Notes under the pieces: generated by a model | What the model was told of the DNA's origin: nothing | Databases searched by the model: none | The model's input: the letters and a program-made list of their open reading frames with translations, nothing else | From: Candidatus Poribacteria bacterium | Lineage (GTDB): Bacteria; Poribacteria; WGA-4E; JAJDTR01 | Assembly (NCBI GenBank): GCA_022827055.1 | Contig: JAJDTR010000049.1 | Location: 1-35,365 of the forward strand | Direction of reading: 5' to 3' | DNA length: 35,365 nucleotides | Shown here: positions 25,183 through 33,906 of the stretch, in pieces | Layout of the letters: every line of letters starts with the position of its first letter | How positions within the stretch are numbered: the stretch's first letter is position 1 | Translations under genes and position numbers: made by a program

Positions 25183-26286
25183 CTACGTACCGAGCATCCG
25201 GACGACTGCCGCCGCCGCAACCTCTGTATCACGCAAAGATGCGGCTGGCACGGGTTTTGTCAAAACCTGTTGGACGCGCCGTTCTAGAGTTTCAACGCTG
25301 TACCATTCGACCGAGGCGTGATGCATAATCTCGGGGTAGGCGCGGCATCGTTTGGGGCGCCGCCGCGTTTTGTGGTCAATCCGTACGATGAGGGCGCGGC
25401 GTCCGCTGCTGGCGGCTTCGCAGACCATTGAAAAACTGTCTTCCGTGACAAGAATCAGATCTGCTAACGCAAGGATCGCTTCAACGGGATTGGGAATGTT
25501 GCATTTTCTGTCCGCCAACACTAGAACGGGGCAGAAGTCGGAATCCGAAAGGCGTTGGCAAATCAATTTAGACACTGCGGGCGGGGTGCGGCGCGAAGTG
25601 GTCAACAAAATCTGACAATCGAGTTGTCCGCTGACTTCTTCTAAATCGTCAATTAACCGCGTTGCTGTTGACTCGGTAATGGTGTCGTAGCGGTCTTCAC
25701 CGCCGATTAGGACACCGATTCGTGGTCGGTTCGGCAGATTCAACTCCATCTGTAGCTGTCTGCGACGCCTATTTAGCTTGTCTTCGGAGACAGGATTGGG
25801 GACGCCAATTGTCTTGCAGACGTGCTTTTTCTCCTGACGGGGCCAATTCTCTCGCGGGAGTATGGCTAAATCGAAGTAAATCGCACCCATGGGGGACGGA
25901 CGACGACAGGTCACGGTCATCGCATCGAAGTACTGACCGAGTAGCAGGTTGATCGAAGCCACGGACGAACCGGTGGAGAGGACCACATCTGCCCGTTCCG
26001 CGGCGAGTATCTCATTAAGTGTTTCCGTTTGCAGCCCAAAGCGGAGTAGCTGCTTAATGAACCAATGAGGCAGTTGAAGACCGCCAAGCACGCATATCAG
26101 CAATCGAAGAAAATTATCGGTCCGCTTCCCCCGAAATTTGACGATTACCCACCGCGGACGGCAGGCATCAAGACGTTGAACTACGCCGAGAGATTGGTTC
26201 GCATGCCCCGCTTTACCATCGCTTAGCACAATAGCGTCGAAAAGCCTCTCTGCAACGCCTGTGTCTTCAGATTGCCCGTTGTCCAT
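25183..26286 (-). CDS. ELM1/DUF1022-family protein
   Basis: A 367-residue protein of the ELM1 (mitochondrial fission ELM1-like, COG3660) family. Seen are the N-terminal LSDGKAGHANQSLGVVQRL, the mid segment DVVLSTGSSVASIN, the GVLIGGEDRYDTITE nucleotide-like loop, TTSRRTPPAV and DLILVTEDSFSMVCEAASSG near the C-terminal half. The fold resembles GT-B glycosyltransferases, so a role in cell-envelope sugar metabolism is possible but unproven. No signal peptide is seen. It follows the lipoprotein pair by 104 bp on the same strand. The exact reaction is unknown. Confidence 0.88.
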   Translation of the reverse strand: MDNGQSEDTGVAERLFDAIVLSDGKAGHANQSLGVVQRLDACRPRWVIVKFRGKRTDNFLRLLICVLGGLQLPHWFIKQLLRFGLQTETLNEILAAERADVVLSTGSSVASINLLLGQYFDAMTVTCRRPSPMGAIYFDLAILPRENWPRQEKKHVCKTIGVPNPVSEDKLNRRRRQLQMELNLPNRPRIGVLIGGEDRYDTITESTATRLIDDLEEVSGQLDCQILLTTSRRTPPAVSKLICQRLSDSDFCPVLVLADRKCNIPNPVEAILALADLILVTEDSFSMVCEAASSGRRALIVRIDHKTRRRPKRCRAYPEIMHHASVEWYSVETLERRVQQVLTKPVPAASLRDTEVAAAAVVRMLGT

Positions 26287-26390
26287 CGTGAAAAACTGTC
26301 GCGGGCGGCAGTCCTCCTGCGTACCGTCCGTGATATGATTCCTTCCCCGCTATTAGTTGCCAAAAGCGGAGTTCGTATCAGCGGCAGCCC

Positions 26391-27191
26391 CTACTCAGCT
26401 ATAGTATACTCAATCAATTCGGTCGTCCCGTCTTCGTCTTCGATTTTCACCACTCCGACCTCGGGCGCTAGCCAAATGTTCTGCACTTCGGTGCGAAGTA
26501 GCTCTTCCTCTTCGTGATTAACGGTCGCGGTAACCTTAGAGTCGTACTGGATTTTGAAACAGTCCTCGAATGTTCCCGCTGGAGTTTCGACGGAGTCCAA
26601 GCCGGTGACGATTCCCGAGTTCGCCCAGTTGATTTCAAACGGAAGAATGAAATTACCCTGGTCCCGAAAAACGACATTTCCGGATGCCTTCATGTTGATG
26701 ACTTCCCACTGAATACCGCGAGCGGGCGGAATGCGGAAAAAGACGAGTTCCTCCTGAGAAACGGCGTTCACATTAATCTTGATGTCTCCAAACTCCTGAT
26801 AACTTTCTCGAAGAAAATCCGTCAAATCTTCCTTGTAGGCGCGATCAATCTCGTCGCCGACAAAGAAAAGGACACGATTTCGAGTTATCCGGTATGAAGG
26901 AGTCTTGAGAAAGTTAAATCGTGTGTCTTCGATTGGGGGATCGTAATTGAAGACGTGATAAAGGTACAGACCGATCTCTGCCGTTTCCGTGACTTCACGC
27001 GCCCACTCGACGCCGTCCGGGCTCCGGTAAACCCATCGACTCCCGATCGTATTTGGATAGTAGTTTGGCGGCTCCTCGACGGGTCTTGCGACAATTTCTC
27101 TTGTTATCCCCTCATCTCCATCTCCGCATCCAAGAATCATGAGCAGCAGAATCGGAATGCAAAGCGTTCCGCGCAACAGTCGATAGCACAT
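26391..27191 (-). CDS. Lipoprotein, paralogue A of a tandem pair
   Basis: A 266-residue lipoprotein with lipobox ILGC (Cys22). The mature part opens with PNYYPNTIGSRWVYRSPDGV and is mostly beta-rich, with the later segments SVETPAGTFEDCFKIQYDSK and VWLAPEVG-like ending (IWLAPEVGVVKIED). It shares this layout with the next gene upstream, so the two arose by duplication. It is probably an outer-membrane or periplasmic protein of unknown role. The ATG at 27191 follows GGAGG by 9 nt; an in-frame extension to 27296 lacks a signal peptide at its start and is rejected. Confidence 0.82.
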   Translation of the reverse strand: MCYRLLRGTLCIPILLLMILGCGDGDEGITREIVARPVEEPPNYYPNTIGSRWVYRSPDGVEWAREVTETAEIGLYLYHVFNYDPPIEDTRFNFLKTPSYRITRNRVLFFVGDEIDRAYKEDLTDFLRESYQEFGDIKINVNAVSQEELVFFRIPPARGIQWEVINMKASGNVVFRDQGNFILPFEINWANSGIVTGLDSVETPAGTFEDCFKIQYDSKVTATVNHEEEELLRTEVQNIWLAPEVGVVKIEDEDGTTELIEYTIAE

Positions 27192-27296
27192 ATTCTCTCT
27201 TTCCTCCCAATGTCGATTGAGGAATGGCTCCGGTGTGCCTGGGGTTGGAGAGATAGGTCGCGTTGTTTCGCAGTTTTGTTGACCCATAACCGACAA

Positions 27297-28160
27297 TTAT
27301 CGTTCCTCCGCAAGATGGTATTCAATCAATTCTGTGGTTCTCTCCGTACTCTCTATCTTTACCGGTCCCACCCCTGGCGCTAACCACACCGTTTCCAAGT
27401 TTAAGTTCGGCATTAAGTTCGAAGACACGGACGACAACTCTTCGCGGAGCGGCTCTTCACGGTCGCGCCATACATCCTCCCAAAAGTCGCGGCCTCGCTC
27501 GTCGGGGCCCCACTCAAATTCTATCGACTCCTTTGTCTCGTACTGGATTTTTAGGCAGTTCTCAAAGCTGCCGGCAGGTGTTTCAACGGATTCGTGGAAG
27601 CCAGCGGTTCCCGTCACTACCCAATCGGCTTCAAATGAGTGGCTGAACTCGCCAATGCCCTCACCTCCCCTTAGACTGATATTAAGCGCGTCCCATCTCA
27701 AACCGGCGGAAAGCGGAAGGCGGAGCATTGTCAATTCGCCGTCCGAGACAATTTTTGTCTTATAGAAGTCCAGATAAAATCCGTCAACTTGCTCAATCGC
27801 ACCGCTGATGGCGTCATCAATCTCGTTTTCGATTAGAAGGAGCAGACGGTTGGGTGCTGCCGCGATTTTCGGAGTTTTGAGAAACTCAAATTGGGCCTCC
27901 TCAAGTGGCGGGTGGTAGTTAAAAACATGGTAAAGGTGTAATCCGATTTCCGTGGCTTCCTTAACTTCGCGCACCCATTCTGAACCGTCAGGATTTCGGT
28001 AAACCCATCGGCTGCCTACGGTCATGGGAAAGTAATTCGGAATAACTTCGTCGGATTTTATATTCTTCTCGGTTTCATTCGTGACCTCCTCGCCTGCGCC
28101 GCACCCAAAAATCACTAGGAGAACAAAAAACGAGGGAATCAATCCAAAATATCGACGCAT
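27297..28160 (-). CDS. Lipoprotein, paralogue B of a tandem pair
   Basis: A 287-residue lipoprotein with lipobox VIFGC (Cys20). It shares with its downstream neighbour the sequence PNYFPMTVGSRWVYRNPDGS, the LYHVFNYxPPxE segment, SVETPAGSFENCLKIQYETK and a C-terminal TVWLAPGVGPVKIE stretch. An acidic, Asp/Glu-rich insert near residues 205-235 is missing in paralogue A. No known function. The ATG at 28160 follows GGGAGG by 11 nt, and the longer frame from 28193 is rejected because the signal peptide starts here. It lies downstream of pncB by 63 bp on the same strand, so transcription from pncB is possible. Confidence 0.82.
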   Translation of the reverse strand: MRRYFGLIPSFFVLLVIFGCGAGEEVTNETEKNIKSDEVIPNYFPMTVGSRWVYRNPDGSEWVREVKEATEIGLHLYHVFNYHPPLEEAQFEFLKTPKIAAAPNRLLLLIENEIDDAISGAIEQVDGFYLDFYKTKIVSDGELTMLRLPLSAGLRWDALNISLRGGEGIGEFSHSFEADWVVTGTAGFHESVETPAGSFENCLKIQYETKESIEFEWGPDERGRDFWEDVWRDREEPLREELSSVSSNLMPNLNLETVWLAPGVGPVKIESTERTTELIEYHLAEER

Positions 28161-28223
28161 GGAAATTTTTACCTCCCTAGGGCAGTAGGTCACTATCGCC
28201 CGAGCAATATGAAGATCGCCGTC

Positions 28224-29657
28224 TCAATTTTTGGAAACAGGTCTACCTTCTCGGCTCAATTGTGACCGCAACTTCTCCAATCGTGGACTTAATGTGACTG
28301 GGAATGCTTCACCGCGGGTTAATTTTCTGTGGGGTACGGGAAGTCTGGATAATTCGACCGTTGCTTTGGCTTGCAATTCCTTGACGGACGGGAACCGGTA
28401 CACCAATTTCCCTTGACGCACAATCGGGGTGAGCAATGCCTCTCCTCCTTGAGATGGCTCATCCCACAATCTTATGACATCTCGTTCGTAACGGCCATGG
28501 GCGTCATGGAAGCGATAAACCTGCTTCCGTCCCGGTAAGGTCGATTTCCCGAGTTCGTCGCTAAATTTCATCGTGGGAATCACACGGTGTTCGTCAACAC
28601 GCTCGACATGCTTGTAGACACCGGGCAGCGCGGACACTCCGCCTTCGCCCGTCAACGGATTGAAGTTGGCGCCGGTTGCCAGGCGTGTCCCGATGCCGAA
28701 CCCCTCAATCGGCGCCTTCTGTGCTATTAGTCGGTCGATTTCGAATTCGTCAAGGTCTCCGCTGGCAAAGATTTGAACATAGGTAAGACCCGCCGAATCA
28801 AGTATGGATCGTACCTCTTGACTCAACCTTAAGAGATCGCCGCTGTCAAGTCGAACACCTCTCAAGCGATAACTCCGCGTTTCCATCTCCTTTCCTACAA
28901 GGCACGCGTTTTTCGCGCCCTGAATCGTGTCGTAGGTGTCAATGAGTAACACCGTATTGTTGGGGAAAGATTTGGCATACGCGCGGAATGCTTCCAACTC
29001 GCTTGGGCGGTCTTGGATAAACTTGTGAGCAATCGTCCCAACGCAAGGGATGTCGAAATACCTTCCGGCAATGACCAAGGAAGTTCCTGCTACGCCGCCG
29101 ATAAACGACGCCCGCGCCGCTAGAATGCCCGCGTCGCGTCCGTGCGCCCGCCGCGCGCCGAAATCATAGCACACGGCTCCGCGCGCCGCACGAATCATTC
29201 GCGATGTCTTGGTCGCAATCAGTGTTTGGAAGTTCATGACACTCAGGAGGTATGTCTCGAAAATCTGAACGTCAATGGTCGGGCCAGTGATATTAATCAA
29301 CGGCTCATTCGCAAAAACAGGAGTACCCTCGGGGACAGCATAGATGTCGCCTCCAAACTTGAAACCCCGAAGATAATTGGCGAAATCATCGCTCATATCC
29401 CCGGCCATCTGACTGTCCCGAAGCCACTTCAAGTCGGCATCGGTGAACCGAAGGTTTAAGATGTAGTGAACGACCTGCTCTAGCCCGGCGGCGATGAGAT
29501 AATTGCCCTGGGGAATTGAACGCACAAAGTAATTTGCGGTGCAAACGGCATTGTTTTCATCATTAATATCCGCCTGCGCCATGGTCAACTCGTAGTAATC
29601 GGCGAACAGCGCCATCTGTGATTCACTCAGGAGTGCGGATTTGGGAGGGGGATTCAT
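28224..29657 (-). CDS. pncB: Nicotinate phosphoribosyltransferase
   Basis: A 477-residue cytosolic enzyme making nicotinate mononucleotide from nicotinate and PRPP, the first step of the Preiss-Handler NAD salvage route. Visible family motifs are LFADYYELTMAQ at the N-terminus, FGARRAHGRDAG, GTIAHKFIQDRP (with the regulatory His) and GVRLDSGDLLRLS, then IFASGDLDEFEI and FGIGTRLATG. The size suits the long bacterial type. The ATG at 29657 has no strong Shine-Dalgarno sequence. A promoter candidate lies about 85 bp upstream. Other NAD salvage genes are not adjacent. Confidence 0.95.
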   Translation of the reverse strand: MNPPPKSALLSESQMALFADYYELTMAQADINDENNAVCTANYFVRSIPQGNYLIAAGLEQVVHYILNLRFTDADLKWLRDSQMAGDMSDDFANYLRGFKFGGDIYAVPEGTPVFANEPLINITGPTIDVQIFETYLLSVMNFQTLIATKTSRMIRAARGAVCYDFGARRAHGRDAGILAARASFIGGVAGTSLVIAGRYFDIPCVGTIAHKFIQDRPSELEAFRAYAKSFPNNTVLLIDTYDTIQGAKNACLVGKEMETRSYRLRGVRLDSGDLLRLSQEVRSILDSAGLTYVQIFASGDLDEFEIDRLIAQKAPIEGFGIGTRLATGANFNPLTGEGGVSALPGVYKHVERVDEHRVIPTMKFSDELGKSTLPGRKQVYRFHDAHGRYERDVIRLWDEPSQGGEALLTPIVRQGKLVYRFPSVKELQAKATVELSRLPVPHRKLTRGEAFPVTLSPRLEKLRSQLSREGRPVSKN

Positions 29658-29741
29658 TGTTCGAATCTCTATTTTGGTGCCAATCTCGTGCGGATTATGT
29701 ATGCCGACATACTAACCGTGAAGCCGAACAATTGTAATCGG

Positions 29742-29771
29742 ATTCTATCTTAGATTATCAAGGCAAGTCAA
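29742..29771 (-). promoter_or_regulatory. Promoter candidate of pncB
   Basis: On the minus strand TTGACT (29771-29766) and TAGAAT (29747-29742) are separated by 18 nt. The start site would be about 78 nt before the ATG at 29657. It is a good but not perfect match. Confidence 0.6.
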
Positions 29772-29786
29772 TGTTTTTGTAGGGCG

Positions 29787-30298
29787 AAATCAAACGAACG
29801 GATTGCGAGATAACTATTGCGTGAGATTTCCTATCGGGAGTATCTACCGTAGTCGCTATTTTGTCTCTTGAGAGGATCTCTATCGATCAACTGAACGAAT
29901 AGTGAAGGCGATAGATTATCCTACTCGCTGATCGCTCGCTTGAGGGATTTACTATCGCGCTCCCTATCCAGTCGCTTGAGGGATCTCTATAGGATTAGCT
30001 ATGGGATCTCTATCGCACTGGGATCTCTATCGCGTTCCCTATTCGGTCACTTGATCTATCCGTTCAGTTGATCACTCGCTATTCGCTCGCTTGAGGGATC
30101 TCTATCGCCTTCCTTATCCAGTCGGTTGATCCTACCGTTTATGGGGTGTTTTGGTGATTGTCTGAATCACGGATTTTCACGGATTAAACGGATTACACGG
30201 ATTACGGGAGCTCTATCGCGCTCCCTATCCAGTCGCTTGATCTATCCGCTCGTTTGAGGGATCTCTATCGCACTCGCTATTCACTCGCTTGATCCTAC
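29787..30298. repeat. Array of degenerate ATCTCTATCGC / CTCGCTTGATC repeats
   Basis: About eight irregularly spaced copies of a roughly 40-bp unit, approximated by GGATCTCTATCGCACTC, then CCTATTCAGTCGCTTGATC, occur in this stretch. Related fragments lie at 172-215, 22225-22295 (reversed) and 24635-24710. Units vary in spacing and content, so this is not a CRISPR array. No reading frame of note is present in 29658-30830. Confidence 0.8.
30168..30205. repeat. Short tandem repeat CACGGATT
   Basis: Four near-tandem CACGGATT / AACGGATT units with a period of 10 nt or less, inserted in the larger repeat array. Similar ACGGATTA tracts are common in repeat-rich genomes. Confidence 0.75.
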
Positions 30299-30447
30299 AG
30301 AAGACGCAATTTCTGACAACGTGAAGTATAAGCTCCCGAATGTTCTGCATGAAATCGATTTTTCATGTGGCGAAACATGAAAAATGGAGAGTGGACCCAT
30401 CTCATTTTTTTATCACGGCGTAATGTACAATTGAACTCTTCTTAACT

Positions 30448-30462
30448 GTCCCAAAATGGGAA
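30448..30462. promoter_or_regulatory. Activator-binding palindrome 1
   Basis: GTCCCAAAATGGGAA, matching GTCCCA-N3-TGGGAC except for the last base. It is centred about 237 bp before the predicted sigma-54 start site (30692), which is a reasonable distance for an enhancer-like upstream activating sequence. Confidence 0.7.
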
Positions 30463-30466
30463 TCGT

Positions 30467-30481
30467 GTCTCATTATGGGAC
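30467..30481. promoter_or_regulatory. Activator-binding palindrome 2
   Basis: GTCTCATTATGGGAC, one mismatch from the palindrome. Its centre is 19 bp from that of site 1, close to two helical turns, so adjacent dimers would lie on the same face of the DNA. Confidence 0.7.
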
Positions 30482-30549
30482 AAACTCGCCCAAACCCGCG
30501 TAGTTACAGCCTTTCTGCCACTTTTCTTCCCGCTTAATCCATTTCAACC

Positions 30550-30564
30550 GTCCCATTTTGGGAC
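30550..30564. promoter_or_regulatory. Activator-binding palindrome 3
   Basis: GTCCCATTTTGGGAC, a perfect match with 6-bp arms. It is centred about 135 bp before the predicted sigma-54 start site and 83 bp from site 2. Confidence 0.75.
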
Positions 30565-30664
30565 ACTATCACCCATCCACTATCTGCCCGTCCGTATCCT
30601 TCAAAATCCTTTAAAGTCAAGCCTGGCAAGGGATTCCGCGGTTTCGTCCTCGTTCAATCAAGCG

Positions 30665-30681
30665 TTGGCACGGAAAATGCT
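30665..30681 (+). promoter_or_regulatory. Sigma-54 (-24/-12) promoter of the activator gene
   Basis: TTGGCACGGAAAATGCT matches the TTGGCACG-N4-TTGCW consensus except for one base, with the exact spacing between GG (-24) and GC (-12). Transcription would start near 30692, 139 nt before the ATG at 30831. A TATAAT at 30698-30703 has no matching -35. Its location before a sigma-54 activator suggests autoregulation. Confidence 0.75.
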
Positions 30682-30725
30682 TTAGAAAATGCGTTATTAT
30701 AATAGGGTTTTTAGGGTTTTCGATT

Positions 30726-30737
30726 CACCCATGGGTG
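30726..30737. promoter_or_regulatory. 12-bp perfect palindrome CACCCATGGGTG in the activator leader
   Basis: A perfect dyad within the predicted 5' leader, about 35 bp after the sigma-54 start site. It may be an operator or an RNA hairpin; no factor is known. Confidence 0.4.
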
Positions 30738-30830
30738 GCAACTTAGGTTATTTTAGGAAACGTGGTTCGCAAGCAATCCGAATTATAGACAGCCGCACTC
30801 ATACGTGACGACAATCCCGAGACGAGGAAG

Positions 30831-32390
30831 ATGAGAGACGAGAATAAATCCCAAGCGAAACTCAACCAGGAATTACAACTCATTCGTCAGCGCGTGGCGG
30901 AACTGGAGCAGGACAACGTCGAATACGAGCGGCTAACGAAGCAGCTATTGCTCGAAAACGATGAGTCGGTGAGAGAGTATTTCGACATTTACTTCCACGC
31001 CCACGACATGGTTATTTCTGTCGATATTGAGACGGAAAATGTGCTCAAGTGCAATAGGGCTGTGATGAAGGCATTGGGCTACAGCAGAGCGGAGATTGTT
31101 GGACATCCCACCTTTAAGCTATATCATCAAGATTGTATCGAAGATGCCAAAGATCAGTTTCGCCTTATTGCGGAGACCGGCGAGATACACGATGCCGAAC
31201 AGACGCTGCGGAAAAGGAATGGGGACAAAATCAATGTGAGTTTGAACGCCACAACCGTCCGTGATGAGGATGGGAACCCAACGTTGGCTCGATTTGATTG
31301 GCGCGACATCACCAAGCGTGTGGTGGAAACCGGTGACTTGCGCTCCGAAAACCGCCGACTGAAGGCGCGTCTGAGTTCCAACATCCCCGAACGTCCCGAA
31401 GTGTTCTCCGATATTGTCACCCAAGACCCGGCAATGTACTCAATCTTTCGGCACGTGGAATCTATCTCAGTCACCGGAGACACCGTGTTGATAACGGGTG
31501 AAACTGGCGTCGGTAAGGAGAAGATTGCGGAGACGATTCACCGACTGAGTGGAAGATCGGGGATGTTCCTTCCGGTCAACATCGCGGGGTCTGACGATCA
31601 GCTGTTTTCGGACACACTCTTCGGTCACGAGAAAGGGGCATTCACTGGCGCGGATTCTGATCGAAGGGGTTTGATAGAACAAGCGTCGGGCGGCACGCTA
31701 TTCCTTGATGAAATCGGGGACATTGGCACCGAGTCGCAACTTAAACTCCTGCGCCTTTTGGAGGATGGACAGTATTATCGGCTGGGTGACGACACCCCAA
31801 GAACGAGCGAAGCCAGAACGGTTGTCGCCACGAATCGGACCATCGAATCCCTGATGACGGACGAAACTTTTCGAAACGATCTCTACTTTCGCCTCCGAAC
31901 CCATCATGTGCACCTGCCGCCGCTACGCGAGCGGAAGGAGGATATCCCCCTGCTCGTATCCCATTTCCTCAAACGAGCCGCGGAGGCGCTTGGAAAAAAA
32001 ATACCCGTCCCGCCACCGGAACTCTTTACGTTGCTCTCGACCTACCACTTCACCGGAAACATCAGAGAACTTGAAAGCATGGTGCGCGATGCCGTTAGCA
32101 GACACAACGGCGGCGTACTCTCCACCGAATCGTTCCGGGAGGCGATTGATGAACAAACTTCCGCTTCGCATGGGGGCGCGCTGCCCGGAGCGGGGGAGGT
32201 CGGGTTTGCCGAGGCATTAGCCACCACACGAAGCCTGCCTTCATTGAAAGAAGTAGAACCGCTTGTGATTGAGGAGGCGCTTAGGCGTGCCGATGGCAAT
32301 CAAACGATTGCGGCTCGACTCTTGGGTCTATCAAGAGAGGCGTTGACCAAGCGTATAAACCGCATGCGAAAGCCTGCGCGCAAAGCCTAA
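30831..32390 (+). CDS. Sigma-54-dependent transcriptional activator (PAS, AAA+, Fis HTH)
   Basis: A 519-residue enhancer-binding protein of the NtrC class. Order of domains: N-terminal coiled coil (about 5-45), PAS sensor domain (about 45-165), short linker helix, AAA+ core and C-terminal Fis-type HTH. In the core, Walker A GETGVGKE is at 223-230, the sigma-54 contact loop GAFTGA at 269-274, Walker [12 protein letters not shown] at 287-297, and the FRNDLYFRL and FTGNIRELE segments follow. The HTH is [20 protein letters not shown] (489-508). It lacks a receiver domain, so a signal sensed by PAS probably acts directly. Upstream are three palindromes and a sigma-54 promoter; downstream, another such promoter drives a cassette of exported proteins. 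Confidence 0.95.
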   Translation: MRDENKSQAKLNQELQLIRQRVAELEQDNVEYERLTKQLLLENDESVREYFDIYFHAHDMVISVDIETENVLKCNRAVMKALGYSRAEIVGHPTFKLYHQDCIEDAKDQFRLIAETGEIHDAEQTLRKRNGDKINVSLNATTVRDEDGNPTLARFDWRDITKRVVETGDLRSENRRLKARLSSNIPERPEVFSDIVTQDPAMYSIFRHVESISVTGDTVLITGETGVGKEKIAETIHRLSGRSGMFLPVNIAGSDDQLFSDTLFGHEKGAFTGADSDRRGLIEQASGGTLFLDEIGDIGTESQLKLLRLLEDGQYYRLGDDTPRTSEARTVVATNRTIESLMTDETFRNDLYFRLRTHHVHLPPLRERKEDIPLLVSHFLKRAAEALGKKIPVPPPELFTLLSTYHFTGNIRELESMVRDAVSRHNGGVLSTESFREAIDEQTSASHGGALPGAGEVGFAEALATTRSLPSLKEVEPLVIEEALRRADGNQTIAARLLGLSREALTKRINRMRKPARKA

Positions 32391-32490
32391 GGCGGTGTTT
32401 GCTTTTCGCAACTTCACTTGCTGTTTTATACGCATCCGTTTCTACCCCGCGGCCACTCGCCTCAAAGAGGTGTGACAATGTGGCTTTCGG

Positions 32491-32503
32491 GGACATTTTG
32501 TCC
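32491..32503. promoter_or_regulatory. Palindrome GGACATTTTGTCC
   Basis: A dyad with GGACA/TGTCC arms and a TTT centre, about 230 bp before the second sigma-54 start site. It shares the core CATTTTG with palindrome 3 but has different arms. An activator site is possible but not certain. The rest of 32391-32863 has no gene. Confidence 0.4.
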
Positions 32504-32700
32504 GAACTGCTTAAAACCCTTTGTTAGCAAGAGTTAAAGCGCCTCTTAAACCGATTTTCCTGAATTTCATCGACACAACGTCCCACCCCTGTCTGTCTTG
32601 CTGTAGAACTCCGTCTTCATCGCCTGAAAAATCCCTGAACCCCCACCACGCCTAGATGCAACGACTCCATCGAATCCCGAATTCATGTCTGTTTTCGGAT

Positions 32701-32717
32701 TTGGCATAGGTTTTGCT
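32701..32717 (+). promoter_or_regulatory. Sigma-54 (-24/-12) promoter of the exported-protein cassette
   Basis: TTGGCATAGGTTTTGCT has GG and GC at exactly the -24/-12 spacing and matches the consensus at most positions. The start site would be near 32728, 136 nt before the ATG at 32864. The leader length nearly equals that of the activator gene (139 nt). Confidence 0.7.
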
Positions 32718-32863
32718 GATAATTGGATTAAGAAACTTGATTCGTGTTGCTAGAAGAATTGATTGACCTGTAGCGCTGTTCGAGACTAATCGGATAATCC
32801 AAAATGTTGGAGCGCTTGCCCCTTATTGATTCACTTCACACTGCAACATAGGAGGGTACAATC

Positions 32864-33178
32864 ATGTCGACTTCAAGAAGTTCTACGCTGTTGGTCGCAG
32901 TCGTATTCATGACTGCTGTAATGTTCACATGGACTCCCGATGTTGATGCCGGAGCTGATAAATACTGGAAAGTAAAAAAAGTGTGGAAATACGTCGTTAG
33001 TTCTACTGGGGAGTGGTGTTACACAGTAACGCAAGAGTGGCCACCGTACCCCGATACGAACACAGAACACTATCAAGATTACCACGCTGGCGATGAAGTC
33101 AATACTCATACGCATGGTTACTATATCACTACGATAGAACACGTCTACACTGTGTACGTCAGTAGTTGTCCGGGTTAG
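32864..33178 (+). CDS. Small secreted protein, unknown function
   Basis: A 104-residue protein with a clear signal peptide (hydrophobic stretch at about residues 8-20, likely cleavage after VDA near residue 28). The mature part of about 75 residues is rich in Tyr, Trp, Thr and His (KYWKVKKVWKYVV, YHAGDEVNTHTHGYYITT), suggesting a beta-sheet fold. Two cysteines (EWCYT and SSCPG) could form a disulfide. AGGAGGG precedes the ATG at good distance. It is the first gene after the second sigma-54 promoter. No family is recognised. Base composition is visibly AT-richer than in upstream genes, suggesting different ancestry. Confidence 0.8.
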   Translation: MSTSRSSTLLVAVVFMTAVMFTWTPDVDAGADKYWKVKKVWKYVVSSTGEWCYTVTQEWPPYPDTNTEHYQDYHAGDEVNTHTHGYYITTIEHVYTVYVSSCPG

Positions 33179-33187
33179 AGGTGAATT

Positions 33188-33850
33188 ATGAAACGCTTAT
33201 TCATTGCAGTTGTCATATTCGTCGTCGCTCTTAATGTCGGGATTTTTGTTTACTCGGAGTTTCGTGCACGTCGAACTGTTGCTGAAATTACGGCAAGGAC
33301 AACTGAACTTGAGAAGCAGGCTAACATTTCACACGTGACAATGGTTTCCGAATCGTCTCAAGAAATGCCACAAGCCTCATCAGTTACCGAGTATGTTCCC
33401 ATTCCCGAAGAGGACAGAACCGAAGATTACATAGAACTCAAATCTGAGGAAGAACGTCTTGAAGGGCTGGAAAACTTAATAGCTGTTGAGGAAGAATGCT
33501 GTCCGGAAGATGATAAGGAAACCTATCTAACGTGGGAGCAAAGGGTTAGGAACGATTTAACCAAAAGGCACGGCGCTATACCTGAAATTGACAGGTACAT
33601 CGAATTGGCTACTGTGTATCGTGATGGCGGGAATTTGACAGTCGTCGAAGTTGTAGAGGAAATAGAACTTCGAGTAATGCTGTATGGTGTTGGTCACGAA
33701 GAATTGGCTGATACTATAGAGATGGCTAAGAATTACCCACCAGATGCAATAGTCAGGGTTAAACGTGAATCCAATGAGAATAGCAGTGCGGATTCACAAC
33801 CCAGCGATGGTACTACTACTAGCACCGAGTATGTTCCCGCTGACAACTGA
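33188..33850 (+). CDS. Membrane-anchored acidic protein, unknown function
   Basis: A 220-residue protein with one N-terminal transmembrane helix (about 3-22), a short basic region (RARR), then a large acidic exported or periplasmic domain. The motif TEYVP occurs twice, near residue 70 (TEYVPIPEEDRTEDY) and again at the C-terminus (TEYVPADN). A vicinal cysteine pair sits in EEECCPEDD. A similar EACCSEEE is found in the fourth cassette gene. It starts 9 bp after the preceding gene and is very likely co-transcribed. No family is recognised, and the low-complexity C-terminal Ser/Thr region suggests a linker or surface exposure. Confidence 0.8.
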   Translation: MKRLFIAVVIFVVALNVGIFVYSEFRARRTVAEITARTTELEKQANISHVTMVSESSQEMPQASSVTEYVPIPEEDRTEDYIELKSEEERLEGLENLIAVEEECCPEDDKETYLTWEQRVRNDLTKRHGAIPEIDRYIELATVYRDGGNLTVVEVVEEIELRVMLYGVGHEELADTIEMAKNYPPDAIVRVKRESNENSSADSQPSDGTTTSTEYVPADN

Positions 33851-33859
33851 AACCCCAAC

Positions 33860-33888
33860 AAGCTGGGCTATTTGTTTGCCCAGCTTTT
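33860..33888 (+). terminator. Hairpin between the second and third cassette genes
   Basis: AAGCTGGGC (33860-33868) and GCCCAGCTT (33878-33886) form a perfect 9-bp stem with a 9-nt loop, followed by TTCTTAT. It may be a weak terminator that lowers expression of the later genes, or an RNA-stabilising structure. The following ATG has a GGAGG of its own. Confidence 0.65.
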
Positions 33889-33906
33889 CTTATAAGGAGG
33901 CCTAAA

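Noticed and set aside
25245..25261. Sigma-54-like -24/-12 sequence CTGGCACGGGTTTTGTC on the plus strand
   Set aside because: It lies inside the ELM1-family coding region on the opposite strand, lacks GC at -12 and has no gene correctly placed downstream.
29787..30298. CRISPR array
   Set aside because: Units are degenerate, irregularly spaced and partly overlapping, spacers are not of uniform length, and no cas genes are present.
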